Shown one piece after another: positions 63,353-64,000 of a stretch of 64,000 nt of DNA. Under the pieces are notes generated by a model that was not told where the DNA came from, ran no database searches, and was given only the letters and a program-made list of their open reading frames with translations. The stretch is from assembly GCF_900167975.1 (NCBI RefSeq), contig NZ_FUZU01000005.1, forward strand, positions 315,001 to 379,000, given 5' to 3'. Position 1 is the first letter of the stretch. Every line of letters starts with the position of its first letter. The position numbers were made by a program, and so were the translations under genes. The DNA comes from Ohtaekwangia koreensis (GTDB lineage: Bacteria > Bacteroidota > Bacteroidia > Cytophagales > Cyclobacteriaceae).

Positions 63353-63922
63353 TTAGTCTTTAGCAAATTCAGTGTTAGCAGTAATAGTAACTTCATCGCT
63401 AACAACACCTGAAGGTGTACCAGCTCCGATACCGAAATCAGAACGCTTTATTGTACCAGTAACTTTGAAAGCACCGATAGTTTTCTTCGTGTAAGGATGA
63501 ACGGCAGTACCGTTAAAAACAGCTTCCAATGTAACTGGTTTAGTAACACCATGTAATGTCAGGTTACCAACTAATGTATAAGCGTTCTTACCTTTTTTCT
63601 TGAAAGATGTGCTTTTGAAAGTAAGCGTAGGAAATTTCTCTGCATCAAAGAAATCAGCGCCTTTCAAATGTCCATCACGTTGGTCGTTGTCTGTGTTAAT
63701 AGAGTTAACGTCTGCTGTTAATTCGATAACCGCATCGGAGAAATCTTCTTTAGAAGAAGTGATTTTCGCATCAAATGATTTGAAAGAACCATCTACTGTA
63801 GAGATCAACAAGTGGGTTACACCAAAGCCAAGTTTAGAGTGAGCTTTGTCTAATGACCATGATTGAGCAAAAGCTGAAACTGCAAATGCTAAAGCGATAA
63901 CGGATAAAGTAAGTTTTTTCAT
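63353..63922 (-). CDS. YceI family periplasmic protein
   Basis: Lipocalin-like barrel that binds isoprenoid-type ligands in characterised homologues. Seen: 189 residues with signal peptide MKKLTLSVIALAFAVSAFAQ, WSLDKAHSKLGFGVTHLLIS, FDAKITSSKEDFSDA, the DQRDGHLKGADFFDAEKFP stretch in two parts, YTLVGNLTLHGVTKPV and GTIKRSDFGIG. Typical and complete. Transcribed toward the convergent HupE/UreJ gene with its own terminator; upstream reaches the window end. Confidence 0.95.
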   Translation of the reverse strand: MKKLTLSVIALAFAVSAFAQSWSLDKAHSKLGFGVTHLLISTVDGSFKSFDAKITSSKEDFSDAVIELTADVNSINTDNDQRDGHLKGADFFDAEKFPTLTFKSTSFKKKGKNAYTLVGNLTLHGVTKPVTLEAVFNGTAVHPYTKKTIGAFKVTGTIKRSDFGIGAGTPSGVVSDEVTITANTEFAKD

Positions 63923-64000
63923 TTTGATAATTAAATTTTTAGTGAAACTGTTTTATTTATGGTTAATGTATAATGTGTGCTAGTTAATTGGAATATACAG

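Overview
The window looks like chromosomal backbone of a gliding-type Bacteroidota, most likely order Cytophagales. This is inferred from gene content: very large FtsX-type permeases, propeller/Y_Y_Y histidine kinases, head-GIN and YceI proteins, TlpA lipoproteins, a PafA-like phosphatase, DUF3500 and HupE/UreJ proteins, and phosphosulfolactate synthase. Shine-Dalgarno sequences are almost absent, and a few TAnnTTTG-like -7 boxes can be seen. No phage, intact insertion sequence, rRNA operon or CRISPR array is visible.

Layout. 0-9 kb: partial ABM-domain gene, small membrane protein, DUF62 SAM hydrolase family member, then phoH, comEC, enoyl-CoA hydratase, solute-binding protein, recQ and a YdcF-like protein, ending at tRNA-Ala(GGC) with a bidirectional terminator. 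9-21.6 kb: DEAD-box helicase with a DbpA-type RNA-binding domain, convergent HtrA-like protease, a 590-bp stretch that may hold decayed coding sequence, a large ABC permease, PafA-like phosphatase, cupin, semialdehyde dehydrogenase, GIN-domain lipoprotein and a MATE transporter. 21.6-25.9 kb: small coiled-coil protein, a tiny overlapping two-gene module, a 40-residue lipoprotein coupled to cmk, DUF502, a beta-barrel protein and mnmA. 25.9-33.5 kb: TlpA thioredoxin lipoprotein, CoA transferase, truncated haemoglobin, nadA-nadB and uvrB. 33.7-38.7 kb: a five-gene minus-strand operon of SDR, TPR protein, phosphosulfolactate synthase, DUF368 and aroE. 38.8-44.3 kb: minus-strand polysaccharide set of GT4, rfbC, Wza, Wzc/BY-kinase and CpsB-like phosphatase. 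44.5-46 kb: hflX and tRNA-Arg(CCT). 46-56.4 kb: a secreted SnoaL-ABM fusion, then signalling genes (receiver-PAS protein without ATPase domain, single-domain receiver, propeller kinase, second kinase) and a secreted VOC protein. 56.5-64 kb: GT-C-like membrane protein, LolA-fold-like protein, WG-repeat protein, a TIG-DUF3500 lipoprotein with HupE/UreJ, and YceI.

Functional links: nadA-nadB make quinolinate for NAD. The Wza-Wzc-CpsB trio assembles and regulates an exported polysaccharide, with RfbC and GT4 supplying sugar steps. Several genes are coupled by TAATG or ATGA stop/start overlaps. The most unusual element is the overlapping pair at 22004-22400, which resembles a toxin-antitoxin layout but which I cannot assign to a known family with confidence. 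Positions given for domains are estimated by reading the translations by eye.
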